Source: Paenibacillus sp. CF384
GTDB taxonomy: Bacteria > Bacillota > Bacilli > Paenibacillales > Paenibacillaceae
DNA: 64,000 nucleotides
Direction: 5' to 3'
Assembly (NCBI RefSeq): GCF_900106745.1
Contig: NZ_FNNV01000006.1
Span: 1-64,000, forward strand
The notes beneath the pieces are model-generated. The model was given only the letters and a program-made list of their open reading frames with translations, ran no database searches and was not told the origin of the DNA. The translations under genes and the position numbers were made by a program. Within the stretch, counting starts at the first letter, position 1. Each line of letters begins with the position of its first letter. Positions 32,513 to 42,113 of this stretch are shown here, piece by piece.

Positions 32513-35500
32513 TTACAGGAAACTCTTTAACGCTTCGATGCTTTGTAGCAACTGATCAGCGAAGGCAGCGTTGATCTTTTTGCCTTTCTCCTTGTTGATA
32601 TCCTTTTCCAGCTGTTTGAAGTCTTTCGCTTCAAGCTTGCCTTTCGCTTGATCCTTTTGGATTTTGTCGATATCCGATTGAAGCGACTTTACGGTTTTGG
32701 CGTCCGTGATCAAACCGCGGCTTGCCCCGAGAGAGACCAGTTCGTCTAATTGAGCGACTTCGATCGTGATTTCCAAGCTGAATGTATGCGTTGTTTGATG
32801 ACCGAGATTATCCCTCGCTATAACGACGATCGGATAGGTTCCAACCTCGAGGCCGAGCGGCTCTACGGAAACCGTTCCGGATGTCGTCTTGCCGTTAAAG
32901 GATACGGTCAACGATTGCAATCCGCTTCCGCTGTCGCTTGCAGAGAACGCAATCGCTACTGCTTCCGTTTGGAGGAACGACAAATCGCTCGGCGCAACGA
33001 TGACCGGCGGCGTCGAATCAATCGTGACGAGCGTTTCACCCGTTACGCCCGATCCATCCTTCGCCGTGGCGACGACATTAACCATGCCGTCCGCAACAGC
33101 GGTCAGCACGCCGTTCTCGTCGATTGTCGCTTTATTCGTTGCGCTGCCATTCGTGCCGATGACCGTCCAGGCGACGGATTTATCGGTCGCATTGTCAGGC
33201 GTTACGATTGCGGACATTTGCATCGTCCCTCCGAGGCTCGCAATCGAGTTTGCTCCGTTCGCGCCTGTTACGGCGATTTCTGTCACAGCTACATCCGCTC
33301 CGCTGCCGGGCTTATCGTCCGGGTTCCCAATGTCGACAGGAATATAAGCACTTTCGCTTGGCGCTGAGATCGTCATTGGCTCGGTGTAGCCGCAGATGCC
33401 CAAATACCCTTCGTCCGAAAGATAATTGTTCTCGTCAATCCAGCTTGCGACGATCGTGTCGCCTGCCTTGACGCGGATCCACACGCCATATTCGGTGTTC
33501 ACTGTACTTATTTTAACTAGTGTGTTTGTGTACGCCGGAACAAAACCTTTGTTATCCGCAAGCGCGGATCTGCCGTCGTCCGACAGAATGCTTGAACCGG
33601 GCTTCCAAAGTTCCGGCCAGTGCTGAATCTCAAAGGAGCCTTCCTTGAAGATAACACTGTATTTGGAGCCGCTCCAAGGGTTGTTTAGAAGATCCTCCTC
33701 GGACGGAGCACGTAGCGTAAAGTTCGGGAATGCCCCGGTGTTCATACCGGACTCGAAGCCTACCACGAACTCTGCGTCGCCGAATGTTCTACCCGTGTAA
33801 CCTGCAGTTCCGGCTCCGACGGGAGTCAACTTGGTATCGTTATTCTCCCAGTTGATTGAAGTCCCTCCGGATTTCCAATTAGCCTTATCCGCAATGACTG
33901 TGCCCATATCCACATATTCGGTCACGCGTCCGAGTTTGATGGAGGATTCAGTCGCCAGGCCGAAGTAACCGGGGGAGGAAACGTTTAAGTTATTCTCATC
34001 TCGAACAGAGAACAGCGTCTCGTTTCCGCTCTCGAGCGTCACAGTCACGCCGCCGTACCCGCTTTCGTTGACATCATCCCATACTGCTCCGGCCTTCAAG
34101 AGCCGGTCGTTAATGTCTACCGTCCATTGCCCCAATTGGAGACCCTGGCCGTTGTAATAACGGGTCAATGTGGCTGTCGTGCCTTGAATAGCAATCTCAT
34201 ATCTGTTGGCCGTTCTCGTAGCTGCATTTGCCCGAAGTATGACGTTCAGGTCAAGAGCGTCAAGATCTTCATTCTCTGCTAGTTTCAAATAGAAGTCCTT
34301 GTTGCTGTACTTTTCCTGCGTATAGAACGCGGCAGCAGACTTGCCAGCCTCAGCATCCAGAGTGAGGCCGGTCGGTTCGTCTTTCACAAACGACGATTGG
34401 TTGGCTGCCGTCCATTTGGAATTGGCAAACAGCATATCGTCCAGCAGTGCCACTGGGGAAATCAGCATCGGGTACAGATCGTCACTGACAGGTCCTTGGT
34501 CAGGCGTGAGGTCAGCACGCACAACCGAGAAGTCGTCTATCAGTGCTCGTGAGCCGGATGTTGTCTTTGTGGCATAGACTGTGGCTGTTCCGGTCTCGTC
34601 TGCAGTAAATGTGATGGACACCGATCGCCATGCGGGCCGGTCCAGTTCATCTTTGAGAGTATCTGCACCGACGATTACACCTATTTCCACCTTCTGCCCT
34701 TCGGCGCTGCTGCCGTTACCCATCCGGGCAAAGCCGCGCAGAACGTATTCTTTACCAGGCTCTAGACCGGTAATCTCTTGCTCGAGCCCGATGTTCTGAC
34801 CGGTCAGCTCCACTGCGTTCTGATCGCGGGCGTGAGCGTTGTCGGCCGATGAACCGGCTCTGACGATGAATGCGCTTCCTGTCCCTGCCTTGGTCCAATA
34901 CGGCATTGAGCCCATGCTCGGGAAGTCGACGCGCGGCCACTCAAAACCGCTGTTGAACAGCAGGTTTCGGTTCGCATAAGGCAGGAACTGCGGACCGCTG
35001 CTAACTTCTTCGGCCGTTACCGGAGTACCCTTCAGTCCGGCAGACCAGCTATCTCCCGGCTGATAGGCGCCCATACCGACCGCGACGGTTCCGGATTTCA
35101 AGGTAAAGTCAAACGCCGATGGATTGCTGAACGTTGCGGTTCCATCGCTGTCGTCGTTTGGCCTGCTGTAGTTTTCCAACACCACCGCGCCGGCGTTAAC
35201 GTTATCCGTACCCACGCCGCGGGAATCCACGATGTTGTTCATAAAAACGTCCATGTAAGCGTCGCCCGGGGAGTTCGTGTAAATTTCAGGGTTCGAGTGA
35301 TTAGTTGCTCCTTTATAAACGGTGTTATTGACCACAGATATAAATTCGGAGCTAGAGTTAATGAAAACAGCCGTCCATGGCAAATTCCAAAACACATTGC
35401 CGTATACCAAGGCGTTCTTGCAGCCCAGATCAAAGTACACGCCATTGGAAAATTCGCTGTGGGAATCATGGATTTGGTTGTGGTGAATTTGGCTGTTACC

Positions 35501-38500
35501 AAAATCGTTATAAGCAAAATACATCAGTCCTGCGTCGGTGCTGTGCCAGTTACCGTCATGGATATCATTGTAGGAGATTTCGCTGGCGTAGAAGCTGCCG
35601 CCAATCAGAGTTCCGCTGGCGTTATAAATCTGGTTGTGGCTGATCAAGTGGTTGATTCCCGAGATGGTTATCGAGAAAGTAAACAATGTCGGGCCGGTAG
35701 TAGCGTCATGCAGCTTGCTGTTGACGATCTTGTTGCCCTCGCCTTCGACAGTGACCAGCGCACCTGCAGAGTAGGCGATCTCACTGTTGATCAAGGTGTT
35801 GTTCTTACCACCTACGATGATGCCTCCCCGCTCACTCTGTGGGGACAGGAATTCGGTGACGTACTTGGCTGTCATTTTGTCCACTACATTGCTCACGCCG
35901 TTACGCATAGTCAGACTGCAGCCGTTCAGGTCGATACCTTCGATATGGATGTACTTACGGCTGGACAAATCCAAGCCCCATTCACGTGCTTTGTAACGAA
36001 CATCCAGATCGCCCGGGTTCATGCCGTTCGGGAGCTGCATATACAGCGTTTCGCTATTCTGGTTATAGAACCACTCATAAGGCGCATCCAGAGCCGCCAT
36101 TGCGTTCTGGATATAGTAATGGAAATCGTCGCCTGATGCGTAGCCGGTTGGACCCAGCTCGTAGAAGTTCATGTTTGCTAGATTCAGCCAGCCAGGCGTG
36201 GATGAGACGACTTCCGCACCGGATAAGTTCCATCCGCGGTTGTCCATGCCCACGATGGCTGCTCCGTCCCATGTACCTGCAGGTTGGTTCATCTCGGGAT
36301 CGCGCAGTTTGCCCGTTGGAGTAGACCATCCGCCGGTGCTGGCATTCTCGCCGTCGAACTCATATGTCAGCCAATTTGGACGATAGTACGCATCTTCCTT
36401 CGTAACGTTCGGATACCGTGAAGGCAGCATCGCTTCGCCGTCCACAAAAATTTGATTGCGGTAATTGCCCATCGGCAAGCTAACGTTTACTTTCCAGAGG
36501 TTGGCGTCATCAGCGTCATATTCCACCGCGCTCGGGTTTGACGCCGTCTGCCATGCCTCGGTAATCAAGTTCGCGCCGGAGATGACCACTTTCTCGCCGT
36601 CGGCAGATTTATATTCAATAGGGTGATCAGCTGTACCGTTGTACTTCGGACGTACGGATTCCTCATAAACGCCCTCGTGAATGATGACGGTTTCGCCCGG
36701 CAGAAGAACATTAGCTGCCTTCTGAATCGTAAGGAATGGTTCGGCCTCGGTGCCGGGGTTGCTGTCGCTGCCGCTCTTGGCCACATGATAAGTTTTGTCG
36801 CCTACCTGATCGGTGTCGGCAGGATCTGTCTGCTGGCCGGTGCCATCTGTATTCGGCGCTCTGTTAAATAGCGCTGCATGTGCGGTGCTGCCCAGCGCAG
36901 AGGTGAAGAGCGAAAGCTCATCCAGAAGGCCGGTATACGCGCTCTCATTGTAGCCGCCTCCGCCGAACCATTTGTATGCTTGCAGATTTACAGGGAATGT
37001 GGACGTATATGTTTTCTCACCGATCTGACTGCCGTCCAGGTAAAGAGCGACTGTTTTCTCCGTCGCGCTAAAGGAGAACGACAGATAGTGCCAGTTGCCG
37101 TCGGCCAAATTGCCCGCTGGCGCTGAAAGGCTGCTATCCCACTCGGAGCCATCCGATCCGTAAGATAGGAAGTTTATCTTGGTGTCGGTGTAATTGTTTT
37201 CACTCGTACCCCAGCCGATACTCCACCAGATTTCTCCGGCATGTAACCCCCAACTGCCATCGGAGCCCCCATAAGGCGGGGCCATTAATGAACTGGATGT
37301 TCCTGGACTAGGAGCTGATGGTTTGACCCAAACGCCCATGGTGAGATCATTCACATTCGCGAACTGAGTACCATAGTCGATGGTGAGCCCGCTCGCACCT
37401 CTGCTGTCCGTGGAAATTGCGGAAGTATTGCCTCGGCCGCTGTGATCGATATCCCACACATAGTTATTCAATGTGGCCGTCAAACCGTCCGAAAGCGCGC
37501 CGGAGGTCGAACCATTATCCTCATTGAAGGGGAAGAGGATCTCGCCTTGCAAGGGATCGCCCGAATTGCCACCGCCGCTTGTATTAGGAGCTCTGTTATA
37601 CAAGGCTTCATGAGCGGTATCCCCAAGAACGGATGGGAAAACGGAAAGCTCATCCAGCAGGCCCGTATACCCGCTTCCATTATAGCCAGCCCCGCCAAAC
37701 CATTTGTATGCTTGCAGATTAATAGGAAATGTGGATGTGTAAGTCTTGTTTCCGATCAGGCTGCCGTCCACATACAGATTGACTGTTTTCGCTGTCGCGC
37801 TGAAGGAGAAAGCCACATAGTGCCAGTCGCCGTCTGCCAGATTTCCCGCTGGCGCTGATAAACTGCTTCCCCACTCGGAACCATCCGATCCGTAAGACGT
37901 GAAGTTTATCGTTGTGTCAGCGTAATTGTTTGCACTGGTGCCCCATCCGATATTCCACCAGATTTCTCCATTATTTAATCCCCAATTGCCAGTGGTACCG
38001 GCATAAGGCGGAGCCATTAAATAACTGGAGGTTCCAGGACTCGGAGCGGAGGGCTTCACCCAAACGCCCATCGTAAGATCATTTACACTCGCGAACGGAG
38101 CGCCGTAGTCGATCGTGAGCCCGTTCTGGCCTATTTGGTCATTGGAAATCGCGGAAGTTCCGCCCCTGCCATTGTGATCGATATCCCACGCATAGTTGTT
38201 CAATGTGGCTGTCAGATCACCCGAATTGGCGCTGGAGGTCGAACCATTTCCCTCATTAAAGGGGAATAGAATCTCGCCTTGGAGAGGATTGCCTGGATTG
38301 CCCGGATTGCTAGTATTAGGTGCCCTGTTATATAGAGCTTCATGCGCAGAGCCGTCAAGAACGGAAGGAAACACGGAGAGCTCATCCAGAAGGCCTGTGT
38401 ACGACTTAGCCTGGTACCCATTCCCTCCGAACCATTTGTAAGCTTGCAGATTGACTGGATATAGGGAGCTATAATCTTTCTCGCCGATTAGATTGCCATC

Positions 38501-39139
38501 CACATACAGAGCGATGGTTTTCGCCGTCGCACTCAAGCTGTACGCCAAATAGTGCCAGTTGCCATCAGCCAGATTCCCTGCCGGCGCTGAAATGCCGCCA
38601 TCCCATTCGGAACCATCGGATCCGTAAGATAGGAAGCTTATACTTGTGTCAGCGAAGCTGTTTGCACTGGTGCCCCAGTTGATACTCCACCAGATTTCGC
38701 CATTACTGAATCCCCAATTGCCTGTAGTACCGGCATAAGGCGGGGCCATTAAAGAGCTCGTTTGTCCGGAATTAGGTGCTGAGGGCTTGACCCAAACGCC
38801 CATCGTAAGATCATTTACACTCGCAAAAGAAGTGCCGTAGTCGATTGTAATTCCGTTCTGGCCCGTTTGGTCATTGGAGATCGCAGGCGTATCGCCCCGA
38901 CCGTTTGGATTCCATGCATAGTTGTTTAATGTCGCTGTTTGATCGCCCGACAGGGCACTGGAGGTCGAGCCATTCCCCTCATTGAAGGGGAATAGAATCT
39001 CCCCTTGGAAGGGATCGCCGCCGGCTGGGGTTTCTGCGAAAGCAGTCGCGGGCAGCAGTGTTAGTGTTACTAGCAAAATACTGAGAACCAAAGATGTCAG
39101 ACGTGAAGCCAAGCGTGATGTCAGTCTGTGCTTGTTCAT
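32513..39139 (-). CDS. Giant modular secreted protein: three LamG domains, beta-helix, CBM and Ig-like domains
   Basis: Encodes 2208 residues. Signal peptide 1-35 (cleavage after AFA). Three concanavalin A/LamG modules at about 43-280, 285-525 and 530-770, nearly identical to each other ('GEILFPFNEGNGSTSS...LTMGVWVKPSAP...GNLADGNWHYLAYSLSATAK...LLDELSVFPSVL'). A right-handed parallel beta-helix at about 780-1310 ('TYHVAKSGSDSNPGTEAEPFLTIQKAANVLLPGE', 'NNTLINSEIAYS', 'NQIYNASG'). A CBM4/9-like domain at about 1393-1545 ('LLFNSGFEWPR'). LamG/DUF1080-like regions to about 1923. A BIG2 Ig-like domain (1948-2043), another Ig-like domain, and a charged helical C-terminus (2130-2208) similar in layout to FIMAH domains. 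Probably an extracellular polysaccharide-active or adhesive protein. No SLH or sortase signal. Confidence 0.85.
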   Translation of the reverse strand: MNKHRLTSRLASRLTSLVLSILLVTLTLLPATAFAETPAGGDPFQGEILFPFNEGNGSTSSALSGDQTATLNNYAWNPNGRGDTPAISNDQTGQNGITIDYGTSFASVNDLTMGVWVKPSAPNSGQTSSLMAPPYAGTTGNWGFSNGEIWWSINWGTSANSFADTSISFLSYGSDGSEWDGGISAPAGNLADGNWHYLAYSLSATAKTIALYVDGNLIGEKDYSSLYPVNLQAYKWFGGNGYQAKSYTGLLDELSVFPSVLDGSAHEALYNRAPNTSNPGNPGNPLQGEILFPFNEGNGSTSSANSGDLTATLNNYAWDIDHNGRGGTSAISNDQIGQNGLTIDYGAPFASVNDLTMGVWVKPSAPSPGTSSYLMAPPYAGTTGNWGLNNGEIWWNIGWGTSANNYADTTINFTSYGSDGSEWGSSLSAPAGNLADGDWHYVAFSFSATAKTVNLYVDGSLIGNKTYTSTFPINLQAYKWFGGAGYNGSGYTGLLDELSVFPSVLGDTAHEALYNRAPNTSGGGNSGDPLQGEILFPFNEDNGSTSGALSDGLTATLNNYVWDIDHSGRGNTSAISTDSRGASGLTIDYGTQFANVNDLTMGVWVKPSAPSPGTSSSLMAPPYGGSDGSWGLHAGEIWWSIGWGTSENNYTDTKINFLSYGSDGSEWDSSLSAPAGNLADGNWHYLSFSFSATEKTVALYLDGSQIGEKTYTSTFPVNLQAYKWFGGGGYNESAYTGLLDELSLFTSALGSTAHAALFNRAPNTDGTGQQTDPADTDQVGDKTYHVAKSGSDSNPGTEAEPFLTIQKAANVLLPGETVIIHEGVYEESVRPKYNGTADHPIEYKSADGEKVVISGANLITEAWQTASNPSAVEYDADDANLWKVNVSLPMGNYRNQIFVDGEAMLPSRYPNVTKEDAYYRPNWLTYEFDGENASTGGWSTPTGKLRDPEMNQPAGTWDGAAIVGMDNRGWNLSGAEVVSSTPGWLNLANMNFYELGPTGYASGDDFHYYIQNAMAALDAPYEWFYNQNSETLYMQLPNGMNPGDLDVRYKAREWGLDLSSRKYIHIEGIDLNGCSLTMRNGVSNVVDKMTAKYVTEFLSPQSERGGIIVGGKNNTLINSEIAYSAGALVTVEGEGNKIVNSKLHDATTGPTLFTFSITISGINHLISHNQIYNASGTLIGGSFYASEISYNDIHDGNWHSTDAGLMYFAYNDFGNSQIHHNQIHDSHSEFSNGVYFDLGCKNALVYGNVFWNLPWTAVFINSSSEFISVVNNTVYKGATNHSNPEIYTNSPGDAYMDVFMNNIVDSRGVGTDNVNAGAVVLENYSRPNDDSDGTATFSNPSAFDFTLKSGTVAVGMGAYQPGDSWSAGLKGTPVTAEEVSSGPQFLPYANRNLLFNSGFEWPRVDFPSMGSMPYWTKAGTGSAFIVRAGSSADNAHARDQNAVELTGQNIGLEQEITGLEPGKEYVLRGFARMGNGSSAEGQKVEIGVIVGADTLKDELDRPAWRSVSITFTADETGTATVYATKTTSGSRALIDDFSVVRADLTPDQGPVSDDLYPMLISPVALLDDMLFANSKWTAANQSSFVKDEPTGLTLDAEAGKSAAAFYTQEKYSNKDFYLKLAENEDLDALDLNVILRANAATRTANRYEIAIQGTTATLTRYYNGQGLQLGQWTVDINDRLLKAGAVWDDVNESGYGGVTVTLESGNETLFSVRDENNLNVSSPGYFGLATESSIKLGRVTEYVDMGTVIADKANWKSGGTSINWENNDTKLTPVGAGTAGYTGRTFGDAEFVVGFESGMNTGAFPNFTLRAPSEEDLLNNPWSGSKYSVIFKEGSFEIQHWPELWKPGSSILSDDGRSALADNKGFVPAYTNTLVKISTVNTEYGVWIRVKAGDTIVASWIDENNYLSDEGYLGICGYTEPMTISAPSESAYIPVDIGNPDDKPGSGADVAVTEIAVTGANGANSIASLGGTMQMSAIVTPDNATDKSVAWTVIGTNGSATNKATIDENGVLTAVADGMVNVVATAKDGSGVTGETLVTIDSTPPVIVAPSDLSFLQTEAVAIAFSASDSGSGLQSLTVSFNGKTTSGTVSVEPLGLEVGTYPIVVIARDNLGHQTTHTFSLEITIEVAQLDELVSLGASRGLITDAKTVKSLQSDIDKIQKDQAKGKLEAKDFKQLEKDINKEKGKKINAAFADQLLQSIEALKSFL
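36850..39016 (-). repeat. Three tandem ~725-bp repeats encoding LamG modules
   Basis: Units of about 720-730 bp (roughly 39016-38290, 38289-37561, 37560-36850) share long stretches of near identity. Examples are the segment encoding 'GEILFPFNE' and 'AYKWFGG', and the linker ending 'NRAPNT'. The third unit is slightly more divergent. This is intragenic duplication. Confidence 0.85.
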
Positions 39140-39486
39140 ATGATCTTCCCTTCAATGGTCTATTTTGTGAATCTATCAAGATTTCTCATGATGGCTATGT
39201 TACTTCACCTCGTCTCCCCTATTTCCCAATACTTTTTTCGACGTGTTGCAAGCAGAGATAATCTAGCTTCCCGCCCCTCTCAACATGTTGTCTTATCGTT
39301 TGTAGAGAAAAAACGCTTCAATCCCCAAAAACAGGCTTCAAGATGCAGCTCTTATTCGTTGTTAACTTGTATTTTAGAGTCAGCAATAATAGGAGAAAAT
39401 GAACTATTCTACGATTTTCGGACAAAACATGTTGCAGCTCCGATTACGCCTCTTTATTTAGATTGAAATGAAGCTAGCACAAATCA
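39140..39486. other. Intergenic region upstream of the giant gene, nothing assigned
   Basis: About 350 bp without a convincing gene on either strand. GAAGGGAAG just before 39139 is the ribosome site of the giant gene. The region is A/T-rich with several poly-A/T runs and two ACATGTTG-like words; no promoter was called with confidence. Confidence 0.5.
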
Positions 39487-39514
39487 AAAAGACCCATGCA
39501 AAAATTGCATGAGC
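39487..39514 (-). terminator. Intrinsic terminator of the small gene at 39592-39837
   Basis: Ten-bp stem GCTCATGCAA / TTGCATGGGT (two G-U pairs) with a 3-nt loop and TCTTTTTG on the minus strand. Confidence 0.8.
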
Positions 39515-39591
39515 CTACTATTTGGTCAAGGAAACCATATGTCATTGATTCGATGAATGTTGCCAAAGTTTAGAAAAGAATTGGATTGAAT

Positions 39592-39837
39592 TCATATGTA
39601 CTTTCTTGTCTTCCTATCTTTCCTAGCTGCTTTATGTTCTGCCGTTGTTTCAAATCTATAAACCAAGTCTGCACTATAATTCCACGGCTTATCATCGTCG
39701 ATCCCAAAATTGATTGGATCATAAAGTTTATCTCCGCTAAGAGAAGTTTTACTTTTAAAATACCGATACACTGCTTGCAGACTAATGAATTCTTTAATGA
39801 ATTCGTTGTTCTCCCATACCTTTATCGGGATTCCCAT
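39592..39837 (-). CDS. Small hypothetical protein
   Basis: Encodes 81 residues from the ATG at 39837, seven bases after a perfect GGAGGG. The protein is basic and rich in aromatic residues ('MGIPIKVWENNEFIKEFISLQAVYRYFKSKTSLSG' in part) and ends in the charged 'HKAARKDRKTRKYI'. The middle ('SLQAVYRYFKSKTSLSGDKLYD') could be a small DNA- or RNA-binding helix pair. Family not recognised. Its own terminator follows at 39487-39514. It lies just downstream of three tRNA genes in the same direction. Confidence 0.6.
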   Translation of the reverse strand: MGIPIKVWENNEFIKEFISLQAVYRYFKSKTSLSGDKLYDPINFGIDDDKPWNYSADLVYRFETTAEHKAARKDRKTRKYI

Positions 39838-39905
39838 ATCAGTACCCTCCTTAGCATTGCGCTACAAAAGAAAAAAACCTTGAATCATCAAGGTTTCTTG
39901 TTGGA

Positions 39906-39991
39906 TGCCGAGGACGGGAATCGAACCCGTACGGTGGTCACCCACCGCAGGATTTTAAGTCCTGTGCGTCTGCCAGTTCCGCCACCCCGGC
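39906..39991 (-). tRNA. tRNA-Leu (TAA)
   Basis: Long variable arm and class II layout. Acceptor GCCGGGG pairs with CCTCGGC (one G-U), discriminator A. Anticodon loop CTTAAAA gives anticodon TAA. T arm contains GGTTCGATTCC. CCA is not encoded (TCC follows). Confidence 0.95.
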
Positions 39992-40009
39992 ATGTTCATG
40001 ATTGTGGAA

Positions 40010-40086
40010 TGGTGGGCCCTGAGGGACTCGAACCCCCGACCAATCGGTTATGAGCCGACCGCTCTAACCAACTGAGCTAAGGGCCC
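40010..40086 (-). tRNA. tRNA with CAT anticodon, probably tRNA-Ile2 (or elongator Met)
   Basis: Acceptor GGGCCCT pairs perfectly with AGGGCCC; CCA is encoded. The anticodon loop CTCATAA gives CAT. The overall sequence (start CCCTTAGCTCAG, loop CTCATAA) resembles tRNA-Ile2, in which the C is converted to lysidine. Bacillus elongator tRNA-Met usually has loop TTCATAC. Confidence 0.9.
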
Positions 40087-40107
40087 TTACGATAATAATC
40101 GAAAGGT

Positions 40108-40184
40108 TGGTTGCGGGGGCAGGATTTGAACCTGCGGCCTTCGGGTTATGAGCCCGACGAGCTACCGAGCTGCTCCACCCCGCG
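40108..40184 (-). tRNA. Initiator tRNA-fMet (CAT)
   Basis: Begins CGCGGGG and ends CCCCGCA-ACCA, giving the initiator-specific C1-A72 mismatch. Three G-C pairs (GGG/CCC) flank the CTCATAA anticodon loop, and CCA is encoded. First gene of the three-tRNA cluster. Confidence 0.96.
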
Positions 40185-40227
40185 ATAACACGCATTCACT
40201 ACAAATCATTCAATGGCGACAAGAAAT

Positions 40228-40257
40228 AATATACTATATGATGCATGAATAAGTCAA
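40228..40257 (-). promoter_or_regulatory. Sigma-A promoter of the tRNA cluster
   Basis: On the minus strand TTGACT (40257-40252), 18 bases, then TATATT (40233-40228), about 45 bases before the tRNA-fMet gene. Confidence 0.6.
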
Positions 40258-40265
40258 GCATATTT

Positions 40266-40430
40266 TTATGGAAGGAATCGAACGCCGAATCTTCCCTTGC
40301 GCGAACGAAATACTTCGATCTCTTGCGGACATTCATAACCGTATACCCACCAGTCGTTTTCCATCCGTCTAACCAGACAGCCGGCTTGAAATTTGGTTTC
40401 GTACAGACGCCCCCAATATATCCACTTCAT
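40266..40430 (-). CDS. Small basic, aromatic-rich hypothetical protein
   Basis: A 54-residue reading frame from the ATG at 40430, eight bases after AAGGGAG. It starts MKWIYWGRLYETKFQ and ends GRFGVRFLP; it holds five Trp/Tyr pairs or near-pairs ('YWGRLY', 'DWWVYGYE') and many Arg residues. The good ribosome site, unusual composition and position between a terminator and a tRNA promoter support a real gene. Family not recognised. Confidence 0.55.
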   Translation of the reverse strand: MKWIYWGRLYETKFQAGCLVRRMENDWWVYGYECPQEIEVFRSRKGRFGVRFLP

Positions 40431-40523
40431 GTCACTTACTCCCTTCTTCGCCGTTTCGCTTAGAATGCCCCAATTTCGGAAAAAACAAGCATCTGCTCTG
40501 AACGATCTAACGAAGATATAAAA

Positions 40524-40556
40524 AACCGCATCGACGCAAGATGCGCCAATGCGGTT
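40524..40556 (-). terminator. Intrinsic terminator of the operon 40570-47727
   Basis: Eight-bp stem AACCGCAT / ATGCGGTT with an inner GCGACGCAAGATGCGC-type pairing and a T-run on the minus strand, 13 bases past the stop at 40570. Confidence 0.8.
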
Positions 40557-40569
40557 CCTTCGTTATTCC

Positions 40570-42108
40570 TTAGCCTTTACCGCCGTAAACATTAATGCCT
40601 ACGCCGCCTCCACCATCAACTGGCTCAAGCGGACCATTCGGATTGTCCTTGATCTTCTGGAGCATGGCATCACCTTTGGTCTGCCATTCTTTAAGCGCCT
40701 CTTCGACGGATTTCTTCTTCTGAATGACTTCCTGGAAGAGTGGCTGTGCAAACTGTTGAACCTGATAGAGGTTCGGCTTCTCACGGTAGAGCTTCTCAAG
40801 CGTGATATCTTGCGGTGGAATCGGTTTAAGGGTGTAGAAGGCCTCGATGTTATAGTTCATGCCGTCCTTTGGCTTCAGGAACGATTTGCGCGCTACCATC
40901 TCATACGTGCTGCGGGATTTCAGCTTCGCCCATTCCTTGCTGTTGTTGAACTGGATGAAGTCCCATGCATCGTCGCTGTTCTGTGCATTGGCGCTGATCG
41001 CCATTAGGTTGTTCAAGTAGATACTGCCGCCAACGCCCGGAGCTTCCTCGAAAGTCGGGATCGTCACGACATCCCAGTCTGGTGATGGGATCTTAGGATT
41101 CTTAGCCGCATAATCTTTGGCTCTGGACAGCTCATTCACGTAGTCATAGCCGCCAATCATCATTGCGATGCGACCGCTGATGAATAGATCGTTCTGGAAC
41201 GGATTAAATGCGGCATCTTTGTCTCTGACAATACCACCGCCGCCGTTGTTCATATCTTCTTGAGTAGGTACGATTTTCTCTTGGTACAGTCCGGCTACTT
41301 CACTCCACACTTTGCGCCATTGCGGTGTATCTACGGTCATCTTCTCTGCTTTATTGTCAAACATCTTAAGCTGAAGAGGTGCCGAGTAGGTTTGCGAATC
41401 CCAGAACGGGTCTCCGCTCCAACGATTGAACGAGAAGCCGAATTTACGCTCTGCCCCTTCGCCCTTCGCTACCTGTTTGGCCTTCGTAAGGATATCTGTC
41501 CAAGTCATGCCGTCTGTCGGCGGCGTAACACCGGCATCGGTAAACAACTTCTTATTGTAATAGAGCGCTGAAGCATTGAAGGTTGGCGTAAGCGCATAGA
41601 GACTGCCGCCTCCCGCATCCTTGATACCATCGATAACCGTCGGTACGAAGTCCTCGATATCAAATTCACTCTCTTGGATTAGCGGGTCCAGCTGTTTAAG
41701 TAGATTGTCTTCTACCAGACGTTTCAGATAAGAAGATTCCAGTACAACAACATCGACCGGGTTCTTGCCGTTGATCATCTCTTTCAGCTTCTCATAGGGG
41801 TCTGGCTGCTTCTTGTTCGGATCGGGCTCTTCGAAACGCTGGTCGTCATAGTTGATAGCGGCTGCGATTTCGATGTCGATATTCGGATGTGTCAGTTCGT
41901 AACCATCCGTGAACTGTTGACGCAGATAAGGTTCATTATCGGAGTTGGAATACATAAAGCCGATTCTCAGTACATGACGTTCTGCTTCGTTACCACTGTC
42001 TCCCTTGCTGCATGCTGCAAGACTTGATGCCAGCAGACCTGCTGTAACCGCCAAAGCAGAAGTCCTCATAATTAGTTTTCCCCGTGAACGTCTTACTTTC
42101 TTCTCCAT
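40570..42108 (-). CDS. Extracellular solute-binding lipoprotein (family 1)
   Basis: Encodes 512 residues with a lipoprotein signal and lipobox LAAC (Cys33), preceded by GGAGGGG. The body is family 1 type ('NASALYYNKKLFTDAGVTPPTDGMTWTDILTKAKQVAKG', 'RIAMMIGGYDYVNEL', 'DDAWDFIQFNNSKEWAKL'), with an Asp/Pro/Lys-rich insertion at about residues 85-105. The C-terminus has 'DGGGGVGINVYGGKG'. It is the last gene of an operon that encodes an FtsX-type exporter and an HlyD adaptor but no importer permeases, so its usual role in sugar uptake is doubtful here. Five bases separate it from the ATPase stop. Confidence 0.88.
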   Translation of the reverse strand: MEKKVRRSRGKLIMRTSALAVTAGLLASSLAACSKGDSGNEAERHVLRIGFMYSNSDNEPYLRQQFTDGYELTHPNIDIEIAAAINYDDQRFEEPDPNKKQPDPYEKLKEMINGKNPVDVVVLESSYLKRLVEDNLLKQLDPLIQESEFDIEDFVPTVIDGIKDAGGGSLYALTPTFNASALYYNKKLFTDAGVTPPTDGMTWTDILTKAKQVAKGEGAERKFGFSFNRWSGDPFWDSQTYSAPLQLKMFDNKAEKMTVDTPQWRKVWSEVAGLYQEKIVPTQEDMNNGGGGIVRDKDAAFNPFQNDLFISGRIAMMIGGYDYVNELSRAKDYAAKNPKIPSPDWDVVTIPTFEEAPGVGGSIYLNNLMAISANAQNSDDAWDFIQFNNSKEWAKLKSRSTYEMVARKSFLKPKDGMNYNIEAFYTLKPIPPQDITLEKLYREKPNLYQVQQFAQPLFQEVIQKKKSVEEALKEWQTKGDAMLQKIKDNPNGPLEPVDGGGGVGINVYGGKG

Positions 42109-42113
42109 TGGTT

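Noticed and set aside
39395-39465. Twenty-codon plus-strand frame after AGGAG
   Set aside because: Spacing to the ATG is too short and the product has no features.
39900-40190. Prophage or island attachment site at the tRNA cluster
   Set aside because: No integrase, no direct repeats of tRNA 3' ends and no change in neighbouring gene content were seen.
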